From Orbilia blumenaviensis (lineage: Eukaryota > Ascomycota > Orbiliomycetes > Orbiliales > Orbiliaceae), in NCBI GenBank assembly GCA_036872755.1, contig JAVHNS010000003.1:1922001-1986000 (forward strand): a stretch of 64,000 bases of DNA, read 5' to 3'. Both the position numbers and the translations under genes were made by a program. Below the pieces are notes generated by a model. That model was given only the letters and a program-made list of their open reading frames with translations, searched no databases and was not told the origin of the DNA. Below are positions 26,006 through 35,788 of this stretch, piece after piece. Positions within the stretch are counted from its first letter, which is position 1; each line of letters begins with the position of its first letter.

Positions 26006-27834
26006 CTTGAATGAGGAAAAAGCGTCAAACTCGCCCGACTATGGGAATGGCAAAAATCAAATGAGCGTGTTATGAGGCGTCTGTTATGCGAGTACTACAG
26101 GAAGCGTCTGCTTTGGTGGACGTTGCGATGAATACGTATGCGGTGACTTTTATTATGGAATCAAGTCTGATTCGGGATTTGATGGATAATTGGGGCTGGA
26201 CGATGTTCAGGATTTGGTGCGGGGTCCTATATTTATATTCGGGGATGGCACTTCAATGGAACCACCCGTTACGGACGAGGCTCAAAGGGACAGGACCCGT
26301 TGCTTTGTTTCCCTGTCGCAACAGCCTGCGCACATTATTGCAATTGCACAATTAATTTGCATTTCCAAAACAGCGCACAGTGGCCGTGTGCCGATTGTAG
26401 CGCCTCACTGCCAGGTTGTCGCTTGCCTCGCTCGCACTGGCTGTCAGGTGCGCTATTGCTCACATTTGAAACTCTACGCCCAGTTAACTTAGTTTCTCTA
26501 GGCGTCGGAACTCGGAACCTTCACAACGATGATCTCCTTGAATTGCTCATAACCCCAGACGGCAATGACATGCTGTCCTGTCAGTTCGGCCGGGGTACGA
26601 GAATAGAACCCTGCGATTAAGCTGTATTCTCCATCCGAAGATGCGCAGTATCAATACTTCAGAGTTTGATAATGGCAGCCTCGTACATCATAACTGAAGC
26701 CTAGGCTTGCTTAAGCGAAGAATTGTGTCGCTGCGGAGTCATGCAAGGTTTGTTCTGCTGTTTATGCCCAACCCCCATTATTGGCAGTCTAGAGACAAGA
26801 GTAGATCCGGATGGGGTTTGCCTGCCGGGCTGTACGGCTTGTTAGCGGCCTAACCCAAGAAATGGGGTTTGCAGTGTTCTTGATCAATGAAACTTCGATC
26901 CACGCCTGGAAGTTGGAGGTTAATCTCGCCTGCACAGCAAGCGGAAACATTTCCCACAAGGCTGACTTGATTCACCGGCCATCGAGAGCTCGCGAGAACA
27001 CTGCCCCACCGCATACAATCCAAACCGTTTTGAGCCTCCAACAAGCGCCCGCAAGCATCTGCGATATTGACTGCCTATGATGGTCAAAAATACCCATAGT
27101 CTATCGAATTGGAAGGCCTGAAGAATATTATTCGGGCCCCATTATACCTAGGTAGTAACTGCCTAACCACTAAAACACTCGCTGGCTTATGCAATGTATC
27201 GCGTCGACGTCGACCTCTTTAAAAGTTTACACAAGTTATTACTAAGTAACAAAGATGTTCGGTATTTTTAATCCCACAGGATTTTTCGCCGATGCTCCGT
27301 GTGCTCAGCCCCGAATTATAATTAATGATGGCCGTATTGGCAAGTTAACATGCGACAAACGTTCGCACTGCAGTACTGGCAAACCCCACCTGATAGACTC
27401 AAACCCGTCTAAGCTAAGTGATCGGGTATGTAAGAACAATCTTAATTGCTCAACCTTGAGATCCTAAGCCTTTGAACAGCATACAACCATGCCACACTGA
27501 TCAAGTCACATGCCCTGTGATGCAATATCCCCTTGACACCCGGAGCTTCGAGATTTCAGACACCGATAGTATCTTTGGCGTTTCGAACACTCATCTCGTT
27601 TAATCATCTAGCATCAAGACTGCTAGCTAAGCTAAGCCAGGCTATCAAAGCCCCCCTCCAATCCTTCGTACGACATCGCAAACACCAGTCTCCTTTTAGA
27701 CTTTCGAGTTAGAGAATCACTATCTTGAAGGTTCAAAACACATCTTCGGACGTTGCAACCTCTTCATTGGACATTACCCTCAAATACTTTCCCGAAAGTA
27801 TAATTATATTCCGACACCCGACACAACACCTATC
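26006..27834. other. Divergent intergenic region, flotillin to BTB-like gene
   Basis: About 1.8 kb between two divergently transcribed genes, presumably holding both promoters. Only short open frames without domains occur. I see no clear TATA element or RNA gene. Confidence 0.6.
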
Positions 27835-28999
27835 ATGGAGGATACTCTCTCGTCGCCATATCCCGTCAGGATGGTTACCTTCCTGGTTCAAGGAACACCA
27901 GTTACCCTCTCCGAAGACATAATACTGGAAAGATGCCCATATAGCAAACTCGCTGATATTGCTAGCTACAGCCTCCCGGGCGAGACTGCAACAATTGACT
28001 GTCCTCTCGATGTAGGTCTCTCCTTTAGACCATTTATGTATTCGAAATATACGACTAAAACATTCGTAACAATAGGACTTTAATGCTCTTATTGAATATT
28101 TGAAAACCGGGAAGATAGAGGATGAAGATGAAGCCAAGCTAGATAAGCTTCTCAAGGTCTTCCGAGCCTTGGAGGTCCCGATCCCTGAGTACTTGAAATT
28201 TAGACTCATGTCGAGAAATCAATCCATCAGCTTCAAAACGGCTGATGCAGGTCCTTCGCAACCTGCTTTCACGGATGCCGGACCTCCTACTTACGATTCT
28301 GTGGCACCATCCGGGAGCTCACCGGCATATAGCAATTCCTTCAGCATCGGGAAGGTCCAAACTGAACCGTTGACAATTCAACAGAAAATTGCCCTGGCCG
28401 TAGAAGATAGACTTACCAACCTGCTTATGGAGCACATTCTACCTCTTGTAGAAGGACAGGCTACTTCCGGTATCTATAACGGTGCGTTCATACTCGTTCC
28501 ATCGAATAGTGCAACCCTCCAGACCCCAAGGAACCCATATTCTAGTGAATACGATGTCGGCCCGACTATACCGCCACCCGATGACCAAATTATCAGCCTT
28601 TCCGTATCCAATATCTCTGCATTCAATTACATGAAGCTGGTTAAGCTCCGGGGCGTTGGAAATACTGTCCAGTTTTTAACGCAGAGACAGGTCATCGAAG
28701 AGCTCAAGAAGCAGCTAAAAGCCCGTCTTCAGCTTCCTGATCCGCCACCACCTCCTCCACCAGTCGTTCCCCAACCAGTATCGCCTCCACCACAAAAGAA
28801 GTCTAGATGGGGGTGGGGAAGATCATCATCGCAGCCCGTGGTTGAAACCGTCTCGGTAGCACCTATTTTACCTCCCCCGGTCCCCAAAGGGCCAATCGAT
28901 ATCCGTATCGAGGAGGTTAGTATGAGGAGGATGAGTTATATGGGTATCTACGAAACTACCACGGGAACCGTGTTGGTCGTCGAGATACTCCTTTCTTAG
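27835..28999 (+). CDS. BTB/T1-like domain protein with polyproline segment, function unknown
   Basis: Two exons (27835-28011, 28076-28999) give 366 residues; the intron is 64 bp with a GTAGGT donor, and phase is kept. The first 90 residues resemble a KCTD/T1-type BTB fold: a strand pair (VTFLVQGTPVTLSEDII), the cue PYSKLADI, then CPLDDFNALIEYLKTGKIE across the splice junction, similar to the FxxxLxYLRTGxL element of T1 domains. After a Ser/Pro/Tyr-rich linker comes a region of unknown fold (about residues 150-270), then a run of seven prolines near residue 273, a basic patch (KKSRWGWGRSS) and a C-terminal strand-rich tail. BTB domains usually mediate oligomerisation or Cullin-3 binding; whether this one does is not shown. 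No signal peptide or membrane segment is evident. The gene is convincing; the BTB reading is moderate because it rests on pattern recognition, not a profile search. Confidence 0.75.
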
Positions 29000-29885
29000 A
29001 AGCAGGATTTTAACCTGGGCTGTCCCGAAAGGAGAGACACTCTTTCTCGCATCGCAGAATTGCATCACTCATTCGATTGCGTTTGTTTTGGCGCATGGAT
29101 ATTGTAAAATAGCTTGGAGTGGTATGCATGGCGTTTAATGCTTATTCTGACAGTGTTGTTTTCATTCCCTGTCAGCTATTATCTTCCCCTTCCTTTTTTT
29201 TTTTTTTGCGTTCACATACCCTTGAATATGAAGCCTGTTATGGCTCTCGGGTGATTTGGTGGCTTCAGGATGTCATGGTTTTTGCCGTCGCTAAGAGCTT
29301 ACAAGATTTTCACCGAATTGCTTATACCTAGTCCTGTCTTGAAGTCTATTTTGTGTTAATCTGAATGGAATTGTGCGCATGATCGAGGGAGCCACGTCGA
29401 GGCCTAAATTTTTTAGGCTTCAGCAACTTTCGACAAACACTTAACAGGTAGATATCTTCCAACTAAATTCGCTGTATATGGATCCAAAGAACATAAACAC
29501 ACCATCTAGGAACCTCGTACCGCACAGTTTTCGGGCGAAAGCTTGCTGCGGGTTAAAATGATCGCGGCCTAGGGAGGGTCTATGATCATATGTTCGAAGG
29601 CATGCCAGGCCTGAAGACCCTGACCGAAGGATATATAGCTGTCCTTCGGAGGTATACGCCCGTAAATATATGGGCGAAAGGTCCCAATGGCCCCACCAGC
29701 TTTCTGATTCGCGATGTCCAAGGGATTAGCAATATATCACCAATCGCCCAGGCACAAAAATACGTCTGCGAGTGCCCCAAACCCTAGGTTAGATTTTAAT
29801 CAATTTGAAACAATAAATCCAATAGAGTGACTATTTTGTAGATGTAACATGTTAACAAACCCAAGCCCCGGACCATGGAACGCGC

Positions 29886-29897
29886 CGGCTAAATAGC
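29886..29897 (+). promoter_or_regulatory. Candidate XlnR/Xyr1-type site (CGGCTAAATAGC) upstream of LPMO
   Basis: Contains GGCTAAA, the published recognition consensus of XlnR/Xyr1-family activators of (hemi)cellulase genes, about 500 bp before the LPMO start. The same 12 bases recur at 32099-32110 upstream of the neighbouring GH3 gene, which makes a shared regulatory role more plausible than a single chance match. No binding data; the cognate activator is not identified in this window. Confidence 0.45.
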
Positions 29898-30257
29898 GGT
29901 AACCGTGACCGGCTCAACTTCCATATAGACTCTTACCAAAGATCAGACCATCCAAACAAGAATTATGCAGGTCCTTGGTGTGCTATCCATGTCGGCTGAA
30001 TGCATTTCCTCCCATCGCTGGGTCCTGTAAGCTTGAATCGCGGAATAAAGGGATGTTGGTATCGGGAAATTCTTTGAGGCGCTCTGATGTTTTTTGATCT
30101 CTCTCGGATCGTTGACGTTTTGTTCCGGTGAAACGAGATTTGGCCCATCAGCATTTAGATATCACGGGTTATATCATGCCATCCAATGTTAAGTGGGTCA
30201 GGACTATGGAGAGTATAAAGTGAATAAACTCGTGCTCCTCCGCAAACAATCTAGGGA

Positions 30258-30266
30258 TATATATAT
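30258..30266 (+). promoter_or_regulatory. TATA-like element of the LPMO gene
   Basis: TATATATAT about 125 bp before the LPMO start codon, a typical core-promoter position for a strongly induced fungal gene. Confidence 0.5.
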
Positions 30267-30269
30267 TGA

Positions 30270-30275
30270 GCGGGG
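30270..30275 (+). promoter_or_regulatory. Candidate CreA/Cre1 box (GCGGGG)
   Basis: GCGGGG fits the SYGGRG consensus of the carbon catabolite repressor CreA and lies 115 bp before the LPMO start, next to the TATA-like tract. Plausible for a cellulase-type gene, but a six-base match is weak on its own. Confidence 0.35.
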
Positions 30276-30390
30276 AGACACCAGAGATTGTTTATCATTC
30301 GCAAGGAAGGAACAGTGCCACTTTTTCAACATATCGAAAACCTTGTACTACTAGATTTTGATATACGGACTTATCTCACGTATCTCCAAA

Positions 30391-31767
30391 ATGAAGGCAA
30401 CAGGTCTTGCTATCGCCGCTGCTTCGGTCGCGGGAGCGTCTGCCCACGCTATCTTCCAAAAGGTATCAAACCCTGGGCCCGATCATTTTTTCGAGCGCCC
30501 TGTCAATATTTGCAGATTTTCAAAGACTCGTGGAACAAAAACTAAATGAAATATATGGGTACTAGTTGGCCGTAAACGGCGTCGACCAAGGAACATCGTG
30601 TATTCGTTTGCCCCAAGGCCCATCGGCGAACTTTCCAGTCACCCTAGTTGACTCGAACGACATCCGATGTAATGTTGGCGGTTCGACTGGTGTTTCTGGT
30701 GTCTGCTCGGTTGCTGCTGGTGGTACTATCACCGTTGAGATGCATCCTACATACTCTGCGGCGGACCAGAGCTGCGATATCGAGGCCATTGGAGGCGCAC
30801 ATCACGGGCCGGTACAGGTATATATGGTAAGTTGAACTCGTACGGTATGGACCTTGACAATATAAACTACATACTGACCTTCGGATAGCAAAAAGTTGCG
30901 GATGCCACAACAGCCGATGGCTCTGGACCTTGGTTTAAGGTCTATGCTGAAGGCTTGATTTCTGGCTACAATGCCGGGTATTGGGCGACCGACAAGATGA
31001 ATGACAAGTATGCCGACCAAAGGGCAACCGATAATCATATTGACTGCAAACATATATTCTGATATTAATGGGTTTTTATAGCTGCGGTAAAGTCAATGTC
31101 ATCATCCCAGCCAGCCTGGCGCCTGGTCACTACCTAGTCCGTGCTGAAGTTATCGCCCTTCATGCTGCCTTCCAGCCAAACGGAGCACAATTTTATATCA
31201 CCTGCTATCAGGGTATGTCAAAATCCGCGGAGAGGTTAGCTTCACTTAAATTTTCAAATTGCTAACATTGCTCAAGTCAATGTTATTGGTAGTGGTACGG
31301 CTACACCATCAGGTGTTCTCCTCCCAGGAGCGTACAGCCCCAATGATCCTGGTATCTACTGGGATCTCTACAGGTCCTTCAGCAGCTACCCAATTCCGGG
31401 ACCAACTGTCTACACCGGTGGTAGCGGCCCAGCGACTACCCTAACCACTGCTCGTACCTCTACCACCACCTCTGCGACTGCTCGCACTACTACCCCATCT
31501 TCAACTACAAGGGTCGTTACCACCACAGCTGCCACTACCCGTCCTACGACCACCTCGAGCACCACCACAACTGGGTCGTCGGGAACCGGCGCGCCCCTTT
31601 GGGGCCAGGTAAGCCAAACATTTTCTCTATACACTCATTGTCTGGGTGGAACGGCAAGGCTAACGTTCGTCTCATAGTGTGGCGGGCTTGGATGGGTTGG
31701 ACCTACTACTTGCGCATCAGGGAAGTGCGTGTCAACAAACGCTTATTACTCTCAATGCCAACCGTAA
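30391..31767 (+). CDS. AA9 lytic polysaccharide monooxygenase with C-terminal CBM1
   Basis: Secreted copper enzyme that oxidatively cleaves cellulose; 334 residues from six exons: 30391-30462, 30566-30826, 30889-31007, 31082-31212, 31277-31608, 31678-31767. An 18-residue signal peptide ends in ASA, leaving His19 as the mature N-terminus, the first ligand of the histidine brace. The second ligand is His103 in AHHGPVQVY, and Tyr189 in GAQFY is the axial residue with His178 and Gln187 as second-sphere partners, so the active site looks complete. The catalytic domain ends near residue 250, followed by a Thr/Ser-rich linker and a CBM1 ([12 protein letters not shown]...YYSQC) with the aromatic residues and cysteines needed for cellulose binding. 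The last intron falls exactly between linker and CBM1; the intron ending at 31276 uses an AAG acceptor. The GH3 gene follows 1 kb downstream on the same strand. C1/C4 regioselectivity cannot be read from sequence. Confidence 0.96.
31678..31764 (+). other. CBM1 cellulose-binding module exon of the LPMO
   Basis: The final exon encodes exactly one 29-residue fungal CBM1, with four cysteines (CGG, TTC, GKC, SQC), a Trp in GWVGP and paired Tyr (YYSQC) forming the flat cellulose-binding face. Exon and module boundaries coincide, as expected if the module was gained or can be lost by exon shuffling or alternative splicing. Confidence 0.9.
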
Positions 31768-31854
31768 GCTTGGAGATAGGACAGAAGGGATTTGACGAGA
31801 TGAAGATGTGGCCAATGGGAGCCATCCGAGAGGCAGTTCCTTGTATATAGTAGT

Positions 31855-31860
31855 AATAAA
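31855..31860 (+). terminator. Candidate polyadenylation signal (AATAAA) of LPMO
   Basis: AATAAA 88 bp after the LPMO stop codon, within an AT-rich stretch. Fungal polyadenylation signals are degenerate, so this is only a good candidate. Confidence 0.45.
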
Positions 31861-32098
31861 GATGATGTTCATGATCTAGTATATGTGCTTAAGTCAGCTT
31901 TCTTCGAGTAACTGTCTATCCTTATTTCCGGGTTAGTCACAGTTGACACCCTAATTTGGGCCAATATGCTGAGTAATCCAGCTAAAATCTACCCTGACAG
32001 CGGCTATAACGTTAAGCATACAGTAAATTAGTCAGAAGAGTGTTGTTTTTGTGTCATTTTTCTCGCCGGAGCATGCTCTGTTTTCTGCGGAGAGACTT

Positions 32099-32110
32099 CG
32101 GCTAAATAGC
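32099..32110 (+). promoter_or_regulatory. Candidate XlnR/Xyr1-type site upstream of second GH3
   Basis: CGGCTAAATAGC, identical over 12 bases to the element upstream of the LPMO gene, here about 670 bp before the GH3 start and on the same strand. It includes the GGCTAAA activator consensus. Confidence 0.45.
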
Positions 32111-32638
32111 TGGGGAGAAGCCTCCATGTGAACCCGTATTTCGAGCTCCTTCGACACCATCGAAGTTAAATGCGGGAGCTGAAGCAAGGCGATGGTATCC
32201 GGCATGCTTTCTCGGATCCGGAAGCATGCCACCCGTGAAGGTAACGAACCATGGAAAAAGGCGACGTTCCGCGATCACCCACAGCATTATACGCATTTAG
32301 ATGCACTAATTCATCCAGACGATATACCACCACATATTGTATTGCAGTTCTTGGTACCTGTCTTACCCCACAAATAGCTACCCTTGTAGCTAAGACCTAC
32401 ATCTCTCCATAGCTCGGGTTTACGCCGTGAGAGGTCTTTGCCTCGCAATTTCCTAGGATGGTTTGTTTGGGAAGAGCCGAATGCATATGCATACGCATAC
32501 GGGCGGTAAAACTAGCTTAACTGCGACGGTCTCATTTTTTTTATGAGATTTTCTTAAGTTCAAAGTTGAATTCTTCCGAGAGGGAGGGTGATGACTAGAT
32601 GTGTGCTTGGGGTGGGGATGGGGTGGATTATGAATGTG

Positions 32639-32646
32639 TATATAAA
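32639..32646 (+). promoter_or_regulatory. TATA box of second GH3 gene
   Basis: TATATAAA, a near-perfect TATA match, 136 bp before the start codon, flanked by G-rich and C-rich CreA-like boxes. Confidence 0.6.
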
Positions 32647-32781
32647 GGGATGCCCTCGCCCCCGGTGAGATTCGGATTGCAAGCACAACTTCCAACAAAA
32701 TTAGTCGGTAAAGGTTTCTGTATCTATTGCTTTATATACACTATTTTTCTATTCCTAGGCTAAGCTTAGAGTACACATAAA

Positions 32782-35478
32782 ATGGACGCATCTACATTGA
32801 AGGAGATCGAGGAGACGTTAGCCCAGCTTACGTTGGAAGAGAAGGTATCTCTTCTGGCTGGCAAAGACTTTTGGAGAACGGTTGCTGTACCTGATAAGCA
32901 GGTCCCTTCTATTAAGGTGTCAGGTATGCTCACTATTTTATGTCCATATTGTGTAGAAAGGATGGATACTGAAAAGCTTGTCTATTAGATGGCCCAAGCG
33001 GCGCTAGGGGAGATACCTTTATCGGAGGCCAAAAGGCAGCCTTCTTCCCATCTGGCATATCGATGGGAGCCACTTTCAACCCAGACCTAGCGTACGAAAT
33101 CGGGGAGCTTCTCGGCGAGGAGGTTAAGGCAAAATCTGCATCTGTTTTACTTGCACCAACCGCATGTTGCCATAGGTCACCGCTTGGTGGAAGAAACTTC
33201 GAGTCCTACAGCGAAGACCCATTGTTATCCGGAAAAATGGCATCGAGTTATATCCGTGGCGTCCAATCGAGGGGTGTTGCGGCGACAATGAAGCATTATG
33301 TTGCTAACGAACAAGAAACATGGCGTCTTTTTGTTGACGAAACAATAGATGAGACGTCTTTGAGGGAGATTTACCTTAAGCCTTTTGAGATTGCTATGAG
33401 GGAAGGAAGGCCCTGGGCAGTTATGACGGCTTATAACATCATCAACGGTGTTCACTGCGACTCGCATCCATTTACCTTGAAGCAGGTGCTGCGAGGGGAA
33501 TGGAATTACGAAGGATTGGTTATGTCTGATTGGTTTGGGTGCAATTCAATGGTCGAATCGGTGCTGGCTGGGTTGGACCTTGAAATGCCAGGACCTGCGA
33601 AGAAGAGACCGGTTAAGGAATTCGTTGAAGCTGCGGAAAAGGACGAGAACGTGAGAAAGGCAGTTGGTGATTCCGCACGGAGAATTCTAACTTTGATCGC
33701 TAAAGTCGGGAAGTGGAAGGACATGACACCCGAAGCACCCGAATTCTCAAGGAACGACCCAGAAACAGGGAGGTTGATTAGAAAGGCTGGTGGTGAAGGT
33801 GTTGTATTGTTAAAAAATGAAGGGGGATCTTTGCCATTGCAACCTGGTTCGCTGAAGAAAGTGGCTTTCATTGGGCCTAATGCGAAGGCTACAGTCGCAG
33901 GTGGTGGTGGTTCTGCCAGCTTGGAGCCAAATTATTTGACTCAGCCGTATGAAACTTTCGTGAAGGCCATAAAGGAAATCAATGAGGACATCGAGGTTCC
34001 ATGGGCACAGGGTTGCAATATTGGTAAGCACATCCAATTCTATATAAAAATTATTAAATTCGAGACTTATTAACTGTATTGGCTCAGATCGTTGGGTTCC
34101 GACTGTCGACATCGAGGGTGGATTCTGTAGGATTGGTGGTCCTGACTCAGAGGACGGTCTGTTCTTGGAGTGGTTCCACGGCTATGAAGCCACTGGCGAA
34201 CCGGTCTCTACAACTGTTTTCAAGACCTCTAATGCTTTCCTCTGGGACGCTAGACCAGCCTCTATTTCCCCCTCGGAAGAATTTTCCGTCAAGTTCAGCG
34301 GTCAAATATCCGTTCCAGAGGATGGAAAATACAACATTAGTTTGAGCACTATCACAGCTTCTAAGCTATACTGGAACGGAGAACTACTAATCGACAACTG
34401 GGATTTCAAGGAACGAGGGAATTTGATGATGAATGTTGGATCTGAAGAAGTTGTTAAAACTGTTGAACTAAAGAAGGGAGAATGGTATCCAATTCTGGTT
34501 CACAACTCTTCTTTATGGCCCAAGGATTCACCACGGGATCCACCAATGGAGGAGATCGGTGCCCTAGGAATTCGACTTGGTGTCGCACCCGTCTATAGCA
34601 ATGCTACTTTGATTGCGCAAGCTGTAGACACAGTGAAGGGTTCAGATGCTGTCGTTATTGTCGTCGGTCTGAACAATGAATGGGAATCCGAAAGCTACGA
34701 CAGGTCTGACACCAAGCTACCAAATGACCAAGACGAGCTGATCGAGGAAATAGCAAAGGTCAACAAGAACGTTATTGTTGTAAATCAAAGCGGTGCTCCT
34801 GTTGATATGCCATGGGCTGAAAACCCTAATGTCAAGGCCATCGTGCAGGCATGGTACGCCGGTCAAGAAGCTGGAAACGTAATTGCGGATGTCCTGCTTG
34901 GGAAGCAGAACCCCTCTGGCAAACTGCCGCTTACTTTCCCAATTAAAGTTCAAGACAACCCGTCATACCTCTATTTCCCTGGGAAGGATAAGAAAGTCGA
35001 ATATACCGAAAAGTTGATGGTGGGGTATAGATATTATGATACGGAAAATGTTCAAACCCGTTTTCCGTTCGGCTATGGCCTTTCCTACTCTACATTCTCA
35101 ATTGGGACACCGTCACTATCTACTGCTGAATTAGCTGAGAACCAAAGTTTCTCTGCTACTGTCGATGTTACTAATACAAGTAGCGTTGCAGGTGCAGAAG
35201 TTGTTCAATTATACGTTAAGCGTCCCGCATCAGCTTCGTCAATCAAGCGTCCAGTGAAAGAGCTAAAGGGATTCAAGAAGCTCCATCTGGGTGCTGGCGA
35301 GACTGTGGCCGCAAAAATCACAGTCGATGACAAGAGCCTCGGTGTGTGGAGCACGGAAGCTGGAAAATGGGTGGTTGAGGTGGGAGATTACGAGGTTTTG
35401 GTTGGCACAAGCTCTGTACAAGACAGCTTGAAGACAGCTGGAAAGATTACTGTCAAGGCTGCATGGTCATGGATTTAG
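32782..35478 (+). CDS. GH3 beta-glucosidase with PA14 insert, intracellular type (second copy)
   Basis: Beta-glucosidase of 855 residues in three exons (32782-32923, 32989-34023, 34088-35478), both introns phase 1. Domain order matches the copy at 14731-17627: catalytic barrel with PLGGRNFES, KHYVAN and MSDWFG (nucleophile near Asp228), a PA14 insert at about 415-555, second GH3 domain with WYAGQEAGNV, and an FnIII-like C-terminus after FGYGLSYSTF. There is no signal peptide, so hydrolysis of imported cellobiose or plant beta-glucosides inside the cell is likely. Its promoter has a strong TATA box and a GGCTAAA element shared with the LPMO upstream, and the gene is tail-to-tail with a Zn2Cys6 regulator 310 bp away. 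The stretch around APTACCHRSP carries two adjacent cysteines where the paralogue has APTVCLHRSP. Family assignment is very secure; the natural substrate is inferred. Confidence 0.95.
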
Positions 35479-35788
35479 ATTACTAGCAACCTTGCTGCAT
35501 ATGTATTTCGAGATCAAAGCTATGTACTGACGGTGTAAAATATGGATTTTATATTAAACCAAGGCACCAGATTAGTCTCATTAAACTCGTGGCCACATTT
35601 ACTGTACACGGAACGCCCTCCACAGGTATAAGTGCATTGAAATAGCAAAGAAAGGACTTCCAAAACAGAACAATAAAATAAAAAATAAAGAAAGAAAGAA
35701 AAGGATAGAGATTACGCAAATGATAATGCATGAAGTATATGTTTTAAAGATTTTAACTTTTCCCGTCCAATATTTTTGTTTGTATCTT
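35479..35788. other. Short convergent intergenic region
   Basis: 310 bp between the stop codons of the GH3 gene (+) and the Zn2Cys6 gene (-); AT-rich, with an A-rich tract on the plus strand near 35660-35705. It presumably holds both polyadenylation regions. Confidence 0.7.

Larger units (their letters stand above)
29000..30390. other. Intergenic: BTB-like 3' region and LPMO promoter
   Basis: No gene seen. The left part is probably the BTB-like 3' region, with a T tract near 29198 and a 7-bp perfect inverted repeat (GCCTAAA, 3-base loop) at 29402-29418. The right part is the LPMO promoter, containing a GGCTAAA element, a TATA-like tract and a GCGGGG box, listed separately. Confidence 0.65.
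31768..32781. other. Intergenic between LPMO and second GH3 gene
   Basis: About 1 kb with no gene. It holds the LPMO 3' end with AATAAA at 31855-31860, then the GH3 promoter with CGGCTAAATAGC at 32099-32110, G-rich CreA-like boxes (GTGGGG in a G-rich run near 32610) and a TATATAAA at 32639-32646. Confidence 0.7.
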
